A DNA stretch of 64,000 nucleotides from Chloroflexota bacterium (GTDB lineage: Bacteria; Chloroflexota; Anaerolineae; Anaerolineales; Villigracilaceae), in the NCBI GenBank assembly GCA_016235445.1, contig JACRLB010000016.1, forward strand, positions 1 through 64,000. Reading direction: 5' to 3'. Positions 10,006 to 18,590 of the stretch are shown one piece after another. Below the pieces are notes generated by a model that worked only from the letters and a program-made list of their open reading frames with translations, was not told where the DNA came from and made no database searches. Positions within the stretch are counted from its first letter, which is position 1. The number at the start of each line of letters is the position of its first letter. The position numbers and the translations under genes are program-made.

Positions 10006-10931
10006 ATGGCGAAGGAAAAATTTGACAGAAGCAAACCGCATCTGAACGTGGGGACGATGGGACACATCGACCATGGCAAAACCACGCTGACAGCGGCGAT
10101 CACCAAAGTAGCCGGGCTTTCTGGGCAGGCGGATTTCAAGGCCTACGACCAGATCGACAACGCCCCCGAAGAAAAAGCGCGTGGGATCACGATCAACATC
10201 GCGCATGTGGAATATCGCACCGACAAACGCCACTACGCCCACGTAGACATGCCTGGTCACCGCGACTACATCAAGAACATGATCACCGGCGCGGCGCAGG
10301 TGGATGGCGCCATTCTGGTGGTAGCCGCCCCCGATGGCCCGATGCCGCAGACCCACGAACACGTTCTGCTGGCCCGCCAGGTGGAAGTGCCCTCGATCGT
10401 CGTCTTCCTGAACAAGGTCGACATGATGGACGACCCCGAACTGCTCGAACTGGTGGAACTGGAACTGCGCGAACTGCTGAGCAAGCAGGGCTTCCCCGGC
10501 GATACGACCCCGATCGTGCGCGGGTCAGCCAAGCTGGCTTTGGAAAGCGCCTCGACCGACCCGAACGCTCCCGAATATGCTCCGATCCGCGAATTACTGC
10601 GGGTGGTGGATGAGTACATCCCCGAACCGAAGCGCGATACGGAAAAACCGTTCATGATGTCCGTGGAAGATGTGTTCTCGATCAAAGGCCGCGGCACAGT
10701 GGTGACAGGTCGTATTGACCGCGGCGTGGTTAAAGTGGGTGAGCCAATCGAGATCGTCGGCTTACGCGAGACCAAGAGCACAGTCTGCACGAAATGGTCA
10801 TGCCGGGCGACAATGTGAACCTGACGGTGGAGTTGATCGTGCCCGTGGCTCTGGAGCAGGGCGTGAAGTTTGCCATTCGTGAAGGCGGTCTCACCGTCGG
10901 TGCGGGTGTCGTTACCAAGATCATCGAGTAA
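10006..10931 (+). pseudogene. tuf: Elongation factor Tu gene with an internal deletion and frameshift
   Basis: The first 260 codons encode a normal EF-Tu G domain and the start of domain 2: [13 protein letters not shown] and NKVD are all intact, and the reading is clean up to [12 protein letters not shown]. There the frame runs into unrelated residues and stops at 10818. From 10791 a second frame continues with EMVMPGDNV and ends normally with [10 protein letters not shown] at 10931. Compared with E. coli EF-Tu, about 90 residues (rest of domain 2 and start of domain 3) are missing. The join lies where normal tuf has two similar VEM codon runs (TGVEMF and EGVEMVM), so a short-homology deletion is likely. 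It could be real, with another tuf copy elsewhere, or an assembly collapse between two tuf copies. Base composition is richer in GC than fusA next door. Confidence 0.85.
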
Positions 10932-10954
10932 GACGTAGAAAGTAAGGGTTTAAG

Positions 10955-11125
10955 ATGGCTTCCAAGAAGAAAGATGTCCGCCCGGTCATTACGCTTCAAT
11001 GCAATGACTGCAAAGAGCGGAATTACACCACCGAAAAGAATCGCCGCAACGATCCCAATCGGCTGGAGTTCAACAAGTACTGCTCGCGCTGCCGCAAACA
11101 TACAGTGCATCGCGAAACGAAGTAG
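10955..11125 (+). CDS. rpmG: 50S ribosomal protein L33
   Basis: Small zinc-ribbon protein of the large subunit, 56 residues. Four cysteines in two CxxC pairs (Cys16/Cys19 and Cys43/Cys46) and the typical [14 protein letters not shown] end. It is too short for many gene callers. It lies between tuf and tRNA-Trp/secE, a common position for rpmG. The SD is weak (TAAGGG). Confidence 0.95.
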   Translation: MASKKKDVRPVITLQCNDCKERNYTTEKNRRNDPNRLEFNKYCSRCRKHTVHRETK

Positions 11126-11161
11126 TTTGTAGGGGTAGGGTTCAACCCCCACCCCTGATTT

Positions 11162-11234
11162 AGGCCAGTGGCTCAATTGGCAGAGCACTCGTCTCCAAAA
11201 CGAGCGGTTGTGGGTTCGATTCCTACCTGGCCTG
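11162..11234 (+). tRNA. tRNA-Trp (CCA)
   Basis: Acceptor AGGCCAG pairs with CTGGCCT, discriminator G; anticodon stem CTCGT/ACGAG encloses the loop with CCA; T-loop TTCGATT. The rpmG-trnW-secE-nusG order is common in bacteria. Confidence 0.95.
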
Positions 11235-11242
11235 CCTGAGGT

Positions 11243-11276
11243 AAAACGCCGTCTTCTCAAGAGCAGGCGGCGTTTT
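11243..11276 (+). terminator. Hairpin after tRNA-Trp, terminator or processing signal
   Basis: Nine-base arms AAAACGCCG / CGGCGTTTT around a 16-base loop, ending in four T. It lies between tRNA-Trp and secE and may allow partial termination. Confidence 0.5.
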
Positions 11277-11305
11277 AGCCGTAAAATGAAAGAAGGAGAA
11301 TTCCC

Positions 11306-11524
11306 TTGGCTGAGAAAGCAAAGAAAGTCAGGAAGACAGAGAACGGCATCCAGCGTTACTTCCGTGAAACCACGGGAGAACTTCGCAAAGTGAGCTGGCC
11401 CACCTGGCCGGAAGCAAAACGCCTGACAGGGCTTGTGCTTTTGGTCATGGTTGTTGTTGGCATCTTTCTCGCAGGTATGGATTATGCCGCCAGTGAGCTG
11501 CTTGGTCTGGTACTTGGCCTTTAA
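11306..11524 (+). CDS. secE: Preprotein translocase subunit SecE
   Basis: Single-span Sec translocon subunit that clamps SecY in the membrane, 72 residues. The conserved cytoplasmic helix RETTGELRKVSWPTW precedes one hydrophobic segment (LVLLVMVVVGIFLAGM). Start is TTG at 11306 with GAAGGAGA upstream. Eighteen bases before nusG, the usual pairing. Confidence 0.95.
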   Translation: MAEKAKKVRKTENGIQRYFRETTGELRKVSWPTWPEAKRLTGLVLLVMVVVGIFLAGMDYAASELLGLVLGL

Positions 11525-11541
11525 TTTGAATTGAGGATCTG

Positions 11542-12234
11542 ATGGATTTACCGGAACCGCAAGAGCAGATGGAACAGGAATCGATGGATGAACAATCCGA
11601 GGAGCAGGTTGCTCCTGCGGACGATTCCGCTTCTACTTCGGACCCGAAGCCTGCTCCCCGCTCCGAGACGCAGATCCCCACCGATCTGCCCCCCGTGGAG
11701 GCAGTGGTTGAAGGTCCTGCCTGGTATGTGATCCATTGTTACTCGGGGTACGAGAACAAAGTTCGCCATAACCTCGAACAGCGCATCGAAACCATGGGCA
11801 TGAAAGACAAGATATTTGATGTCGTCATTCCGACCCAGGAAGAGATCGAAGTCAAAGATGGCAAGCGCCGCACGGTGGAACGTCACATCTTCCCCGGGTA
11901 TGTGCTTGTAAACCTGGCTCTCTCGGAAGATTCCTGGTATGTGGTTCGCAACACCCCCGGCGTGACAGGTTTCGTAGGCATGGGCAACAACCCCACACCT
12001 TTGCGCCCCGAGGAAGTTGCGCAAATCGTCAAACGCATGGAAGCCGAAGCGCCCACGGTCAAGGTTACTTACAAGGTGGGCGAGCGCGTCCGCATTGTGG
12101 ACGGGCCGTTCAACGACTTCCGCGGCATGGTTGCTGAAATTGATATGGAACGCACGAAGGTGCGCGTGATGGTGAGTTTCTTCGGGCGCGAAACGCCTGT
12201 TGAGTTGGATTTCCTGCAGGTTGAAAAAGCGTAA
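11542..12234 (+). CDS. nusG: Transcription termination/antitermination protein NusG
   Basis: Binds RNA polymerase and modulates pausing and Rho-dependent events. 230 residues against about 180 in E. coli. The extra length is an acidic, low-complexity N-terminal tail of about 58 residues rich in E, Q, S and P. The NGN domain then begins (WYVIHCYSGYENKV, FPGYVLV, PGVTGFVG), followed by the KOW domain (VGERVRIVDGPFNDF). SD GAGGAT precedes the ATG. The acidic tail may be lineage-specific; its role is unknown. Confidence 0.96.
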   Translation: MDLPEPQEQMEQESMDEQSEEQVAPADDSASTSDPKPAPRSETQIPTDLPPVEAVVEGPAWYVIHCYSGYENKVRHNLEQRIETMGMKDKIFDVVIPTQEEIEVKDGKRRTVERHIFPGYVLVNLALSEDSWYVVRNTPGVTGFVGMGNNPTPLRPEEVAQIVKRMEAEAPTVKVTYKVGERVRIVDGPFNDFRGMVAEIDMERTKVRVMVSFFGRETPVELDFLQVEKA

Positions 12235-12260
12235 GGTAGAAAATATTAATTGGACAGTAG

Positions 12261-12310
12261 CAGGCCTCAGTCAGGCCTGATGCGGTGGGAGGGTCTCCCA
12301 AATGACCCGC
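12261..12310 (+). promoter_or_regulatory. Two-hairpin leader before rplK, candidate L1 autoregulatory site
   Basis: Hairpin 1 has perfect arms CAGGCCT / AGGCCTG (12261-12279). Hairpin 2 (12282-12310) has an outer GCGG/CCGC helix, an inner TGGGAG/CTCCCA helix and an asymmetric AATGAC bulge on the 3' side. In many bacteria the L1 protein represses its own rplK-rplA mRNA by binding a two-helix site with an asymmetric loop in this place. The assignment is an inference from position and shape. Confidence 0.45.
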
Positions 12311-12336
12311 TAAGACCACAAAGGAGTTAAGTCAAA

Positions 12337-12762
12337 ATGGCAAAGAAGTTAAAAGCAATCGTTCGTCTTCAGCTCGAGGCTGGCAAGGCAAATCCTGCGC
12401 CTCCCGTCGGTCCTGCGCTGGCAAGCCATGGTATCAACATCATGGCCTTCTGCAAGGAATACAACGCCCGCACATCCAACCGCCCGGGCGAGACCCTGCC
12501 CGCGGAAATCACCATCTACACCGATGGATCGTTCACGTTCGTGCTTCGCACTCCGCCTGCCGCAGTTTTGCTCCGCAAAGCCGCAAAGGTTGAGAAGGGT
12601 TCCGGCGTTCCGAACAAGGAAAAGGTTGGCAAAGTGACCCGCGCCCAGGTGAAGGAAATCGCCGAGTTGAAGATGAAAGACCTCAACGCGATCAGCCTCG
12701 AAGGCGCGATGAAGCAGGTTGAAGGCACCGCCCGCTCGATGGGTATTACGGTAACCGACTAA
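12337..12762 (+). CDS. rplK: 50S ribosomal protein L11
   Basis: Component of the GTPase-associated centre, 141 residues, normal length. Opens with [34 protein letters not shown], including the proline-rich thiostrepton-binding N-terminal domain, and ends with the usual [18 protein letters not shown] lies eleven bases before the ATG. Forms an operon with rplA. Confidence 0.98.
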   Translation: MAKKLKAIVRLQLEAGKANPAPPVGPALASHGINIMAFCKEYNARTSNRPGETLPAEITIYTDGSFTFVLRTPPAAVLLRKAAKVEKGSGVPNKEKVGKVTRAQVKEIAELKMKDLNAISLEGAMKQVEGTARSMGITVTD

Positions 12763-12812
12763 TTTTGTGGGAGGATGGCTTTGCGCCGTCCGCTGGCACC
12801 ACGGAGGATAAA

Positions 12813-13526
12813 ATGGCTAAACACGGAAAGAAATATACGGCGGCCGCCGCCAAAGTTGATGTGGACAAGGTATACCCTGCCCGCGAGGCAGTTGCCCTTG
12901 CAAAAGAAACCTCGATCACCAAGTTCGATTCAACCGTTGAAGTTCACATGCGCACCACGCTTGATTCACGTCAGGCGGACCAGCAGTTGCGCGATGTAGT
13001 TGTGCTCCCGCACGGCCTTGGTAAGACAGTCCGCGTGCTGGTTTTCGCCCAGGGCGAAGGCGCGGCCGCGGCCCGAGCTGGCGGCGCTGACCTCGTTGCG
13101 GACGATGACGAGACCATGAAGAAAATCGAAAGCGGCGCGCTTGACTTTGATGTGGCCATCGCGACACCCGATGCAATGGGTAAGGTGGGTCGCTTGGGCC
13201 GTATCCTTGGCCCGCGCGGCCTCATGCCAAACCCAAAGGCTGGCACGGTTGTCGCCGCGCAGGATATGGAACGCGCCATCAAGGAAGCCAAGGCTGGCCG
13301 CGTGGAGTACCGCCTCGATAAATCCAACAATATTCATGTTTCCATCGGCAAGGTTTCATTCGATGCCGATAAACTTTTTGAAAACTATGTCGCTTTGGTG
13401 GATGCGGTCAACAAATCCCGCCCGTCGGGCGCGAAGGGTAACTTCGTGAAGCGCATTACCATCACCACCACCATGGGACCCGGCGTAAAGGCCGACCCCA
13501 ACGAACATATGCAAGGTGCCGAGTAG
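12813..13526 (+). CDS. rplA: 50S ribosomal protein L1
   Basis: L1-stalk protein, 237 residues. The open frame begins at 12765, but the ATG at 12813 has GGAGG five bases upstream and gives the canonical MAKHGKKY start. Conserved RGLMPNPKAGTV and the C-terminal TTTMGPGVK are present. It is also the likely repressor of the rplK-rplA mRNA. It lies directly upstream of the L10 leader. Confidence 0.98.
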   Translation: MAKHGKKYTAAAAKVDVDKVYPAREAVALAKETSITKFDSTVEVHMRTTLDSRQADQQLRDVVVLPHGLGKTVRVLVFAQGEGAAAARAGGADLVADDDETMKKIESGALDFDVAIATPDAMGKVGRLGRILGPRGLMPNPKAGTVVAAQDMERAIKEAKAGRVEYRLDKSNNIHVSIGKVSFDADKLFENYVALVDAVNKSRPSGAKGNFVKRITITTTMGPGVKADPNEHMQGAE

Positions 13527-13539
13527 CGATACTCGTTTA

Positions 13540-13700
13540 TCCCTAAAAATCCACTTCGCCGATGAAGGCGGGTGTCCGTGTGAAAGCATGGGCTTAATTT
13601 CCTGCTCAGGTGGAGACTGATAGAAAAATTCAACGCACCCGCGTTGATTCCCTCCGGGGACTAAAAGTCTTTGCCTGTGTAAGTGGCAAAGACTTTTATA
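13540..13700 (+). promoter_or_regulatory. Ribosomal L10 leader with attenuator
   Basis: The stretch around 13583-13620 (GGGCTTAATTTCCTGCTCAGGTG) matches the conserved core of the L10 leader RNA, which binds L10(L12)4 to control rplJL. It is followed by a perfect 13-bp hairpin (13663-13675 with 13685-13697, AAAGTCTTTGCC / GGCAAAGACTTT), which ends in T residues and looks like an attenuator. Boundaries are approximate. Confidence 0.85.
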
Positions 13701-13721
13701 TTGAAAGGAGGTGAATAACCA

Positions 13722-14252
13722 TTGGCAATTTCAAAGCAACGCAAGGAAGAAGTGCAGGCTCAGTATGCGGATTGGATCAAGCGCAGTGAAGCTGTAATTC
13801 TCGTGGAATACAGCGGCGCGACCATGAAATCCATCGACGGCATTCGCGCGAAAATTCGTGAATCGGGCGGTGAATTCCATATCGTCAAGAACACGCTTGT
13901 CCGCCGCGTGTTTGCAGAGAATGGCATGGAAATCCCAAAGGATTACCTTGAGAAATCCACCGCAATCTCATTTGCATTCAAAGACCCTGCTTCCACCGCA
14001 AAAGCATTGACCGACGCAACAAAAGGCAATGAATTCGTTAAAGTGAAAGGCGGTTTGATGGGCGGCAAAGCCCTCAACGCTTCACAGGTGAAGGCTCTTT
14101 CGGACCTGCCCCCACTGCCCGTCATGCGCGCAACATTGCTGGGCGTTTTGCAGGCTCCTGCCGGCAAACTCGTCCGCACGCTCGCAGAACCCGCGCGCGG
14201 CCTCGCCGCTGTTATCAAAGCCCGCTCCGAGAGCGCGCAGGCGGCAGCCTAG
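13722..14252 (+). CDS. rplJ: 50S ribosomal protein L10
   Basis: Base of the L7/L12 stalk, 176 residues. Start is TTG at 13722 behind a strong SD (AAAGGAGGTG). The N-terminal rRNA-binding part (SKQRKEEVQAQYADW, VEYSGATM, VKNTLVRRV) and the C-terminal helix that holds L7/L12 dimers are present. Controlled by the preceding L10 leader. The gap to rplL contains a short TGCGGG/CCCGCA hairpin. Confidence 0.97.
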   Translation: MAISKQRKEEVQAQYADWIKRSEAVILVEYSGATMKSIDGIRAKIRESGGEFHIVKNTLVRRVFAENGMEIPKDYLEKSTAISFAFKDPASTAKALTDATKGNEFVKVKGGLMGGKALNASQVKALSDLPPLPVMRATLLGVLQAPAGKLVRTLAEPARGLAAVIKARSESAQAAA

Positions 14253-14325
14253 TTTTCAATTTTCTGCGGGTTCACCCGCAAAAAAATTCGAATTTCAATT
14301 AATACTTAGCAAGGAGTGCTAAACA

Positions 14326-14703
14326 ATGTCTGATAAGCTCGCAAAACTCGTGGATGAACTCTCCACACTTTCCGTCCTTGAGGCGGCTGATCTCGTGAAA
14401 ATGCTCGAAGAAAAGTGGGGCGTTTCCGCCGCCGCTCCCGTAGCCATGATGGCTGGTGGCCCTGCCGCCGCCGCCGAACCTGTCGAAGAGAAGACCGAAT
14501 TCGATGTGGTCATCAAGGATGCTGGCGCCAAGAAGATCGACGTTATCAAAGTCATCCGTCAGCTCACCAGCCTCGGCCTCGGCGAAGCCAAGACCCTCGC
14601 TGAAACCGCCGGTGGAAAAGTCCTCGCCGCAGTCGGCAAAGATGCCGCCGCAGACGCCAAAAAGAAGCTTGAAGAAGCCGGCGCCGTCATCGTCGTCGAA
14701 TAA
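14326..14703 (+). CDS. rplL: 50S ribosomal protein L7/L12
   Basis: Stalk protein that recruits translation factors, 125 residues. N-terminal dimerisation helices, an alanine-rich hinge ([11 protein letters not shown]), and the conserved C-terminal domain with [19 protein letters not shown] and the [11 protein letters not shown] helix. Last gene of the ribosomal block, closed by a strong terminator. Confidence 0.98.
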   Translation: MSDKLAKLVDELSTLSVLEAADLVKMLEEKWGVSAAAPVAMMAGGPAAAAEPVEEKTEFDVVIKDAGAKKIDVIKVIRQLTSLGLGEAKTLAETAGGKVLAAVGKDAAADAKKKLEEAGAVIVVE

Positions 14704-14718
14704 TTTCTCTGGAACGAT

Positions 14719-14751
14719 AAAAGAGACCGTCCGCATGGATGGTCTCTTTTT
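14719..14751 (+). terminator. Rho-independent terminator after rplL
   Basis: Fourteen-base stem (AAAAGAGACCGTCC with GGATGGTCTCTTTT, one G-U pair), GCAT loop, followed by a T run. Confidence 0.85.
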
Positions 14752-14803
14752 GATTTCCGCCAGAATTTAATGCAGGCTTCTGATTACCATACATTCTCTA
14801 AAT

Positions 14804-14900
14804 TTGGACGCTGATGAACGCTGAAAACGCTGATTGAACTGATTTTTTCTCGTGATTCTTCAAAAAAAATCTGTGTTGATCTGCGTTTTTCAGCGTCCAA
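14804..14900. repeat. 97-bp palindromic intergenic repeat
   Basis: Perfect 11-base ends TTGGACGCTGA / TCAGCGTCCAA enclose a partly self-complementary interior built of ACGCTGA-type words. It lies between the convergent ends of rplL and the DinB gene. No gene seen in it. Confidence 0.6.
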
Positions 14901-14932
14901 ACCCAAAGTGTAAGGTAGTCAGTGCCGGCTTT

Positions 14933-15490
14933 TTATTTTGTGTTCGTGCGCGCCAGTCTTCTCATCGCCGCCATCTGGCGTAAATGATCCACTTCGTGCG
15001 CCAGCATCAGCAGAACCCAGGTTTTGTAGTTGCAAACGCCGAAGGCAGAGTTGACCTCGGTTTTCTCAGGGTCATGCGAATTGCGCGTTTGGTCGATCAC
15101 AGCGCGGATGCGTTCCGTGGCGGCATTCAGGCTCACGCGCAGAGCATCCGCAGACACATTTTGCCTGGAGCCTTCGCCAAACCCACGCGCGGCTTCCACC
15201 AAATGCGGCAATTGACTCGTTGAAATATCCAGCAATTTGTTGTGATAAAAACCCTGCGTGTGGATCAGATGCGTCACCGATTCGCTGATCGACCAGATCG
15301 AATGCGCGGGGGATGAAAAAGCCACCTGTGTGTCGGTCAATTCCTCGAGATTTTCCACGGTTCGTTCGCGGGTGTGAAAAAATGTTTCGATGAACTCATC
15401 CAATGAATAGTGAGAGGAAGCCTCCAGCCAGGTAATCTCCCTGGCAAAAGCAGACAGGATCAGGGGAGTCAGAACGTCGGATAAGATCAT
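14933..15490 (-). CDS. DinB-like four-helix-bundle protein
   Basis: 185 residues from the ATG at 15490, which overlaps the upstream stop as ATGA. A longer open frame exists but would run through the upstream gene. The pattern of a first helix with ETFFHTRERTVENLEELTD, a middle SISESVTHLIHTQGFYHNKLL and a C-terminal LMLAHEVDHLRQMAAMRR fits the DinB/YfiT superfamily. In this fold, histidines such as these bind a metal; many members are bacillithiol- or mycothiol-dependent transferases. Substrate unknown. Co-transcribed with the flavin oxidoreductase. Confidence 0.7.
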   Translation of the reverse strand: MILSDVLTPLILSAFAREITWLEASSHYSLDEFIETFFHTRERTVENLEELTDTQVAFSSPAHSIWSISESVTHLIHTQGFYHNKLLDISTSQLPHLVEAARGFGEGSRQNVSADALRVSLNAATERIRAVIDQTRNSHDPEKTEVNSAFGVCNYKTWVLLMLAHEVDHLRQMAAMRRLARTNTK

Positions 15491-16761
15491 TTCATCATCC
15501 TCGCGGCTTTGCGGCCAATTTCCACTGCAAAGTTTGTGCCGCGATCCCACGGATAGACCTGGCTCATCGAAGCAAAATACAAGCCGTCAATCGGCGTTTG
15601 AATTTCGGGAATATTCTTTGAATGATTTACCAAAGGCACAGGCTGGGCGTACTTGGTTTTGTGAACCCAGATTTTCTTCACCCATTCACGCGAAAATTCA
15701 GGGTTGAATTTTTGGAAGGCGGGAATGAATCGTTCCAGCAATTCATCATCGCTCATCGAAAAATATTCGTGGCCCAGTTCCAAATAATCGCCCGCGTACA
15801 CAATATGGTCGCCGCCAAAATTTTCACTGGAAACAAAATTCGTGTGTTCCACCAGCGCCAGAAACGGATACCCCTCGTCCTTCGGCACGTTGAACCAATA
15901 ATAGCCATCCTTCGATATCGAATGCTTCAACGCCAGCGTCATCACCACCGCGCCCATCGACTTCAACTCCAGCAGACCCTTCAAATAATGTTCAGGCAGA
16001 TCGGGGCATAACTTCGCCATCAAATTTGGCGATGTGGTGACCAGAACCCTGTCGAAGGATTCGCCATCCACGCTCACGCTTCGGGACGCCTGATTCTGTT
16101 TAATAGACTTGATACTCACCCCAAGCTGAATCTCTACTCCCTGCTCTCTGAGTTTTTCCGCGAACATATCTGCAAAATTTTGAAATCCGCCCTCGAACGT
16201 GCCGAGGCGGGTCGTCCGCGCCTTGATGCGCGCCCACATCCACGCCATGTTGACATCTTTGTAGAACGGGCCAAACTTGCCGATCAACAGCGGTTTCCAC
16301 ATCTGCTCGTACACTTGCCTGCCCGCCCATTTCAACATCCACTCATCGGCTGTGACTTTTTCCAGCGCGCGCCAGTTATTCGTGAGGCGCAGAAATAACC
16401 CGACGAAGCCAAACCTGATTTTGTTCAGGCCAAACCCAAGTCCGGGAAAACGAAGCGCGTTGAGGATCGAGTCGAAGGGATGCCATTTATTTTTGTACAA
16501 CATCACCGTCAGCGGGCGGGGGAAGCGCACCTTGTCTTCCAGCCCCAGCTCGCGAATCAGCCCAAGCATTTCGCTATCCGATTGAAACCAGTGGTGATAG
16601 AACTTCTCCACCGACCAATTCCAATGCGGCTCCTTGAATCCGCTTGCCAGCCCGCCCACATAATTCGCGGATTCAAAAATGGTCACATCATGCCCCGCTT
16701 TTTTCAAATCCCACGCGGCAACCATGCCGCCATATCCTGCTCCGATAATTGCTATTTTCAT
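15487..16761 (-). CDS. FAD-dependent amine oxidase/protoporphyrinogen oxidase-like oxidoreductase
   Basis: About 424 residues from the ATG at 16761; the open frame continues further upstream without a plausible start. The N-terminus KIAIIGAGYGGMVAAWDLKKAGHDVTIFE is a Rossmann FAD-binding fold (GxGxxG followed by the acidic residue after beta-2), and the C-terminus has PWDRGTNFAVEIGRKAA, the second FAD contact typical of the NAD(P)/FAD amine-oxidase superfamily (phytoene desaturase, protoporphyrinogen oxidase and UDP-galactopyranose mutase-like proteins). Substrate cannot be read. Its stop overlaps the DinB start by ATGA, so the two are translationally coupled. Confidence 0.75.
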   Translation of the reverse strand: MKIAIIGAGYGGMVAAWDLKKAGHDVTIFESANYVGGLASGFKEPHWNWSVEKFYHHWFQSDSEMLGLIRELGLEDKVRFPRPLTVMLYKNKWHPFDSILNALRFPGLGFGLNKIRFGFVGLFLRLTNNWRALEKVTADEWMLKWAGRQVYEQMWKPLLIGKFGPFYKDVNMAWMWARIKARTTRLGTFEGGFQNFADMFAEKLREQGVEIQLGVSIKSIKQNQASRSVSVDGESFDRVLVTTSPNLMAKLCPDLPEHYLKGLLELKSMGAVVMTLALKHSISKDGYYWFNVPKDEGYPFLALVEHTNFVSSENFGGDHIVYAGDYLELGHEYFSMSDDELLERFIPAFQKFNPEFSREWVKKIWVHKTKYAQPVPLVNHSKNIPEIQTPIDGLYFASMSQVYPWDRGTNFAVEIGRKAARMMK

Positions 16762-16848
16762 TACTTGACTCTCTTTTTTTTGAGGTGTATTATAAATGCA
16801 GCAGCCTGGTGTAGTCGTGTGTAAAGCGCGGGTTGGGTTGCAGGTGAC

Positions 16849-16891
16849 AAAAAGCCTGCTTAAAAGCAACCCCAACTAGCCAGGCTCTTTT
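16849..16891 (-). terminator. Possible terminator downstream of the DUF3800 gene
   Basis: On the minus strand AGCCTG and CAGGCT flank a long 22-base loop and end in TTTTT. The stem is short, so the call is tentative. Confidence 0.4.
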
Positions 16892-16894
16892 TCT

Positions 16895-17482
16895 TTAATC
16901 AGGGTATGAGATTATCCTAACCATGTTGGATCGAATGGATGATGGGTCATTGCGAATAAACCCGGCTAGCATATCCGCAACTTGCAAACCGTCATTTCGG
17001 CTTGCGGAGGCAGCTTTTATGCCGCGCAGAAACATGCCCGCTTGCATTGCATGAGATAAAGTTGTCCGCAATGTGTTTTTAAAGGATTGTTGTTCTTTTT
17101 CCCCATCGTAATACAGGGTGGAGTTTTGAAGCAATTCAAATGGCAGATTGACGACACAATGGGTGATTAAATCTGCAATGACTTGTTCTCCTCTTTTTTG
17201 ACGCATATTCGATGAAAGTAATTGTTTGTCCACGCGAAGAACAACCACTCCAGGAATCTCCAATTCAGTGTTGATGTAATTTCTAAACTGCTCTCTGATG
17301 CGGCGGTCTGTTTTTGAAAAATGAAATTCATAATCTTCCGGGAGCGATAATTTCAAGCGCAGGCTGTTCATATCCAGTTCTTCATCTGATATGACGGTTG
17401 CCACCACAAGCAGTTCTGATGAACCTTGTCTGAACTTAAATCCTGGATCTCCCGACCAGTCTACATAAATGCGAATTGTCAT
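16895..17482 (-). CDS. DUF3800-type protein
   Basis: 195 residues from the ATG at 17482. It opens with RIYVDWSGDPG, the YxDxSG motif of DUF3800, and near the end has GLQVADMLAGFI, the second conserved acidic motif of that family. DUF3800 proteins have an RNase H-like fold with these acidic residues in the presumed active site, but the function is not established; they are common on mobile and defence-related DNA. Located between the YbhN-like gene and the flavin oxidoreductase, same strand. The longer frame from 17566 overlaps the YbhN coding end and is unlikely. Confidence 0.7.
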   Translation of the reverse strand: MTIRIYVDWSGDPGFKFRQGSSELLVVATVISDEELDMNSLRLKLSLPEDYEFHFSKTDRRIREQFRNYINTELEIPGVVVLRVDKQLLSSNMRQKRGEQVIADLITHCVVNLPFELLQNSTLYYDGEKEQQSFKNTLRTTLSHAMQAGMFLRGIKAASASRNDGLQVADMLAGFIRNDPSSIRSNMVRIISYPD

Positions 17483-17532
17483 TATTTTGTTCTCTGCTTT
17501 GTGGTGTGATGATTTCGTGCAACCTGACCCAT

Positions 17533-18540
17533 TTATTCGGCCTCCACTCGTAATGAGTCGCTCCACTTGACGCCCTCACGCGCCAGATAATACGCGCCCA
17601 GCAGGGTGATGGGCAGCCACAAGGCCACATGCAGGGTGAGGGTATATCCCGCCGCGGTGGCCTGGTCCACGCCATAGGCTGTTAATACTGCGATGCCTGG
17701 CGCGTCGAAGGTGCCGATGTAACCCGGGGCGGACGGGATGGTGGTGGCAAGGTTGACAATGCCATTCATCAGCATCAGCGCATAGAAGGTGACGTTGAAG
17801 TTGAAGGCTTGCATCACGAACCAGTATTTGCCCGTCTCCAACAGCCAGATGATGACCGAAGTAAAGAAGACCATCAACACGTTAAAGGGAGAACGGAGCG
17901 AAGCTAATCCATCCAAAAATTTGTTCATCATGCCGATGATTCTGATGTGCAGGCGTTTGGGAGTCAATCGTTCGATCATCCACAAACCGATTTTTGCTGT
18001 GGTGTGCGGAAACATGGCCGCCAGCAGGAAAATGCCGAGCGCGCCAAGAAAAATTCCCGTGCCGTAAATTGCCACTTGTTGAATGTTGCCCACGAAACCA
18101 GATGCGCCCGTGAGATTGGCAAGCTCGGACAAATTGACGAAGACAAAGGCCAGCATCACCACGCCGTCGAAGATGCGCTCGACGATGATGGTTGCCAGGG
18201 AGGCGGAGACGGGCACGCCTTCTTTTCTTTTCAAGATGACGGCGCGCAATACTTCGCCTGCGCGGGCGGGGTAGATGTTGTTGCCCATGTAGCCAATGGT
18301 GGTGATGGGGAACATGGTTTTTGTGGGGATTTTTTTGATGGGACCCAGCAGGTAATGCCAGCGCCATGCGCGAATCCACACGCCGATGAAGTAGACGCCG
18401 ATGCCGGGGATGAGCCAGAAATAATTTGCCTTTTGAACCGTACTCCAAAATTCATCCAGTTTGAGTCCGCGCAGGGAAAGCCAGATGAAGACGACGCTGA
18501 TTAAAACGCCGAGCCAAAATTGCCAGTTTTTGATTTTCAT
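17533..18540 (-). CDS. YbhN/AglD-type integral membrane protein (lysylphosphatidylglycerol synthase transmembrane family)
   Basis: 335 residues from the ATG at 18540, with about eight hydrophobic segments. Typical of this family are the first membrane helix WLGVLISVVFIWLSLRG, the GVWIRAWRWHYLL motif, NIYPARAGEVLRAVIL and, near the C-terminus, PSAPGYIGTFDAPGIAVL. Homologues are flippase-domain proteins like the membrane part of MprF; many lack the synthase domain, as here. A lipid-related role is likely but the substrate is unknown. First gene of a minus-strand run with the DUF3800, flavin oxidoreductase and DinB genes. A heptamer repeat array lies 50 bases upstream. Confidence 0.8.
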   Translation of the reverse strand: MKIKNWQFWLGVLISVVFIWLSLRGLKLDEFWSTVQKANYFWLIPGIGVYFIGVWIRAWRWHYLLGPIKKIPTKTMFPITTIGYMGNNIYPARAGEVLRAVILKRKEGVPVSASLATIIVERIFDGVVMLAFVFVNLSELANLTGASGFVGNIQQVAIYGTGIFLGALGIFLLAAMFPHTTAKIGLWMIERLTPKRLHIRIIGMMNKFLDGLASLRSPFNVLMVFFTSVIIWLLETGKYWFVMQAFNFNVTFYALMLMNGIVNLATTIPSAPGYIGTFDAPGIAVLTAYGVDQATAAGYTLTLHVALWLPITLLGAYYLAREGVKWSDSLRVEAE

Positions 18541-18590
18541 AGGGCGTGATTGTACCAAAGGAAGGGAGGGAGGATGAGGGAAGGGGAAGG

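Noticed and set aside
14761..14932. Possible small RNA gene after rplL
   Set aside because: Only a palindromic repeat is visible; no promoter or known RNA family.
16180..16824. Plus-strand frames opposite the flavin oxidoreductase
   Set aside because: No start signals or family resemblance; the minus strand encodes a well-formed Rossmann protein.
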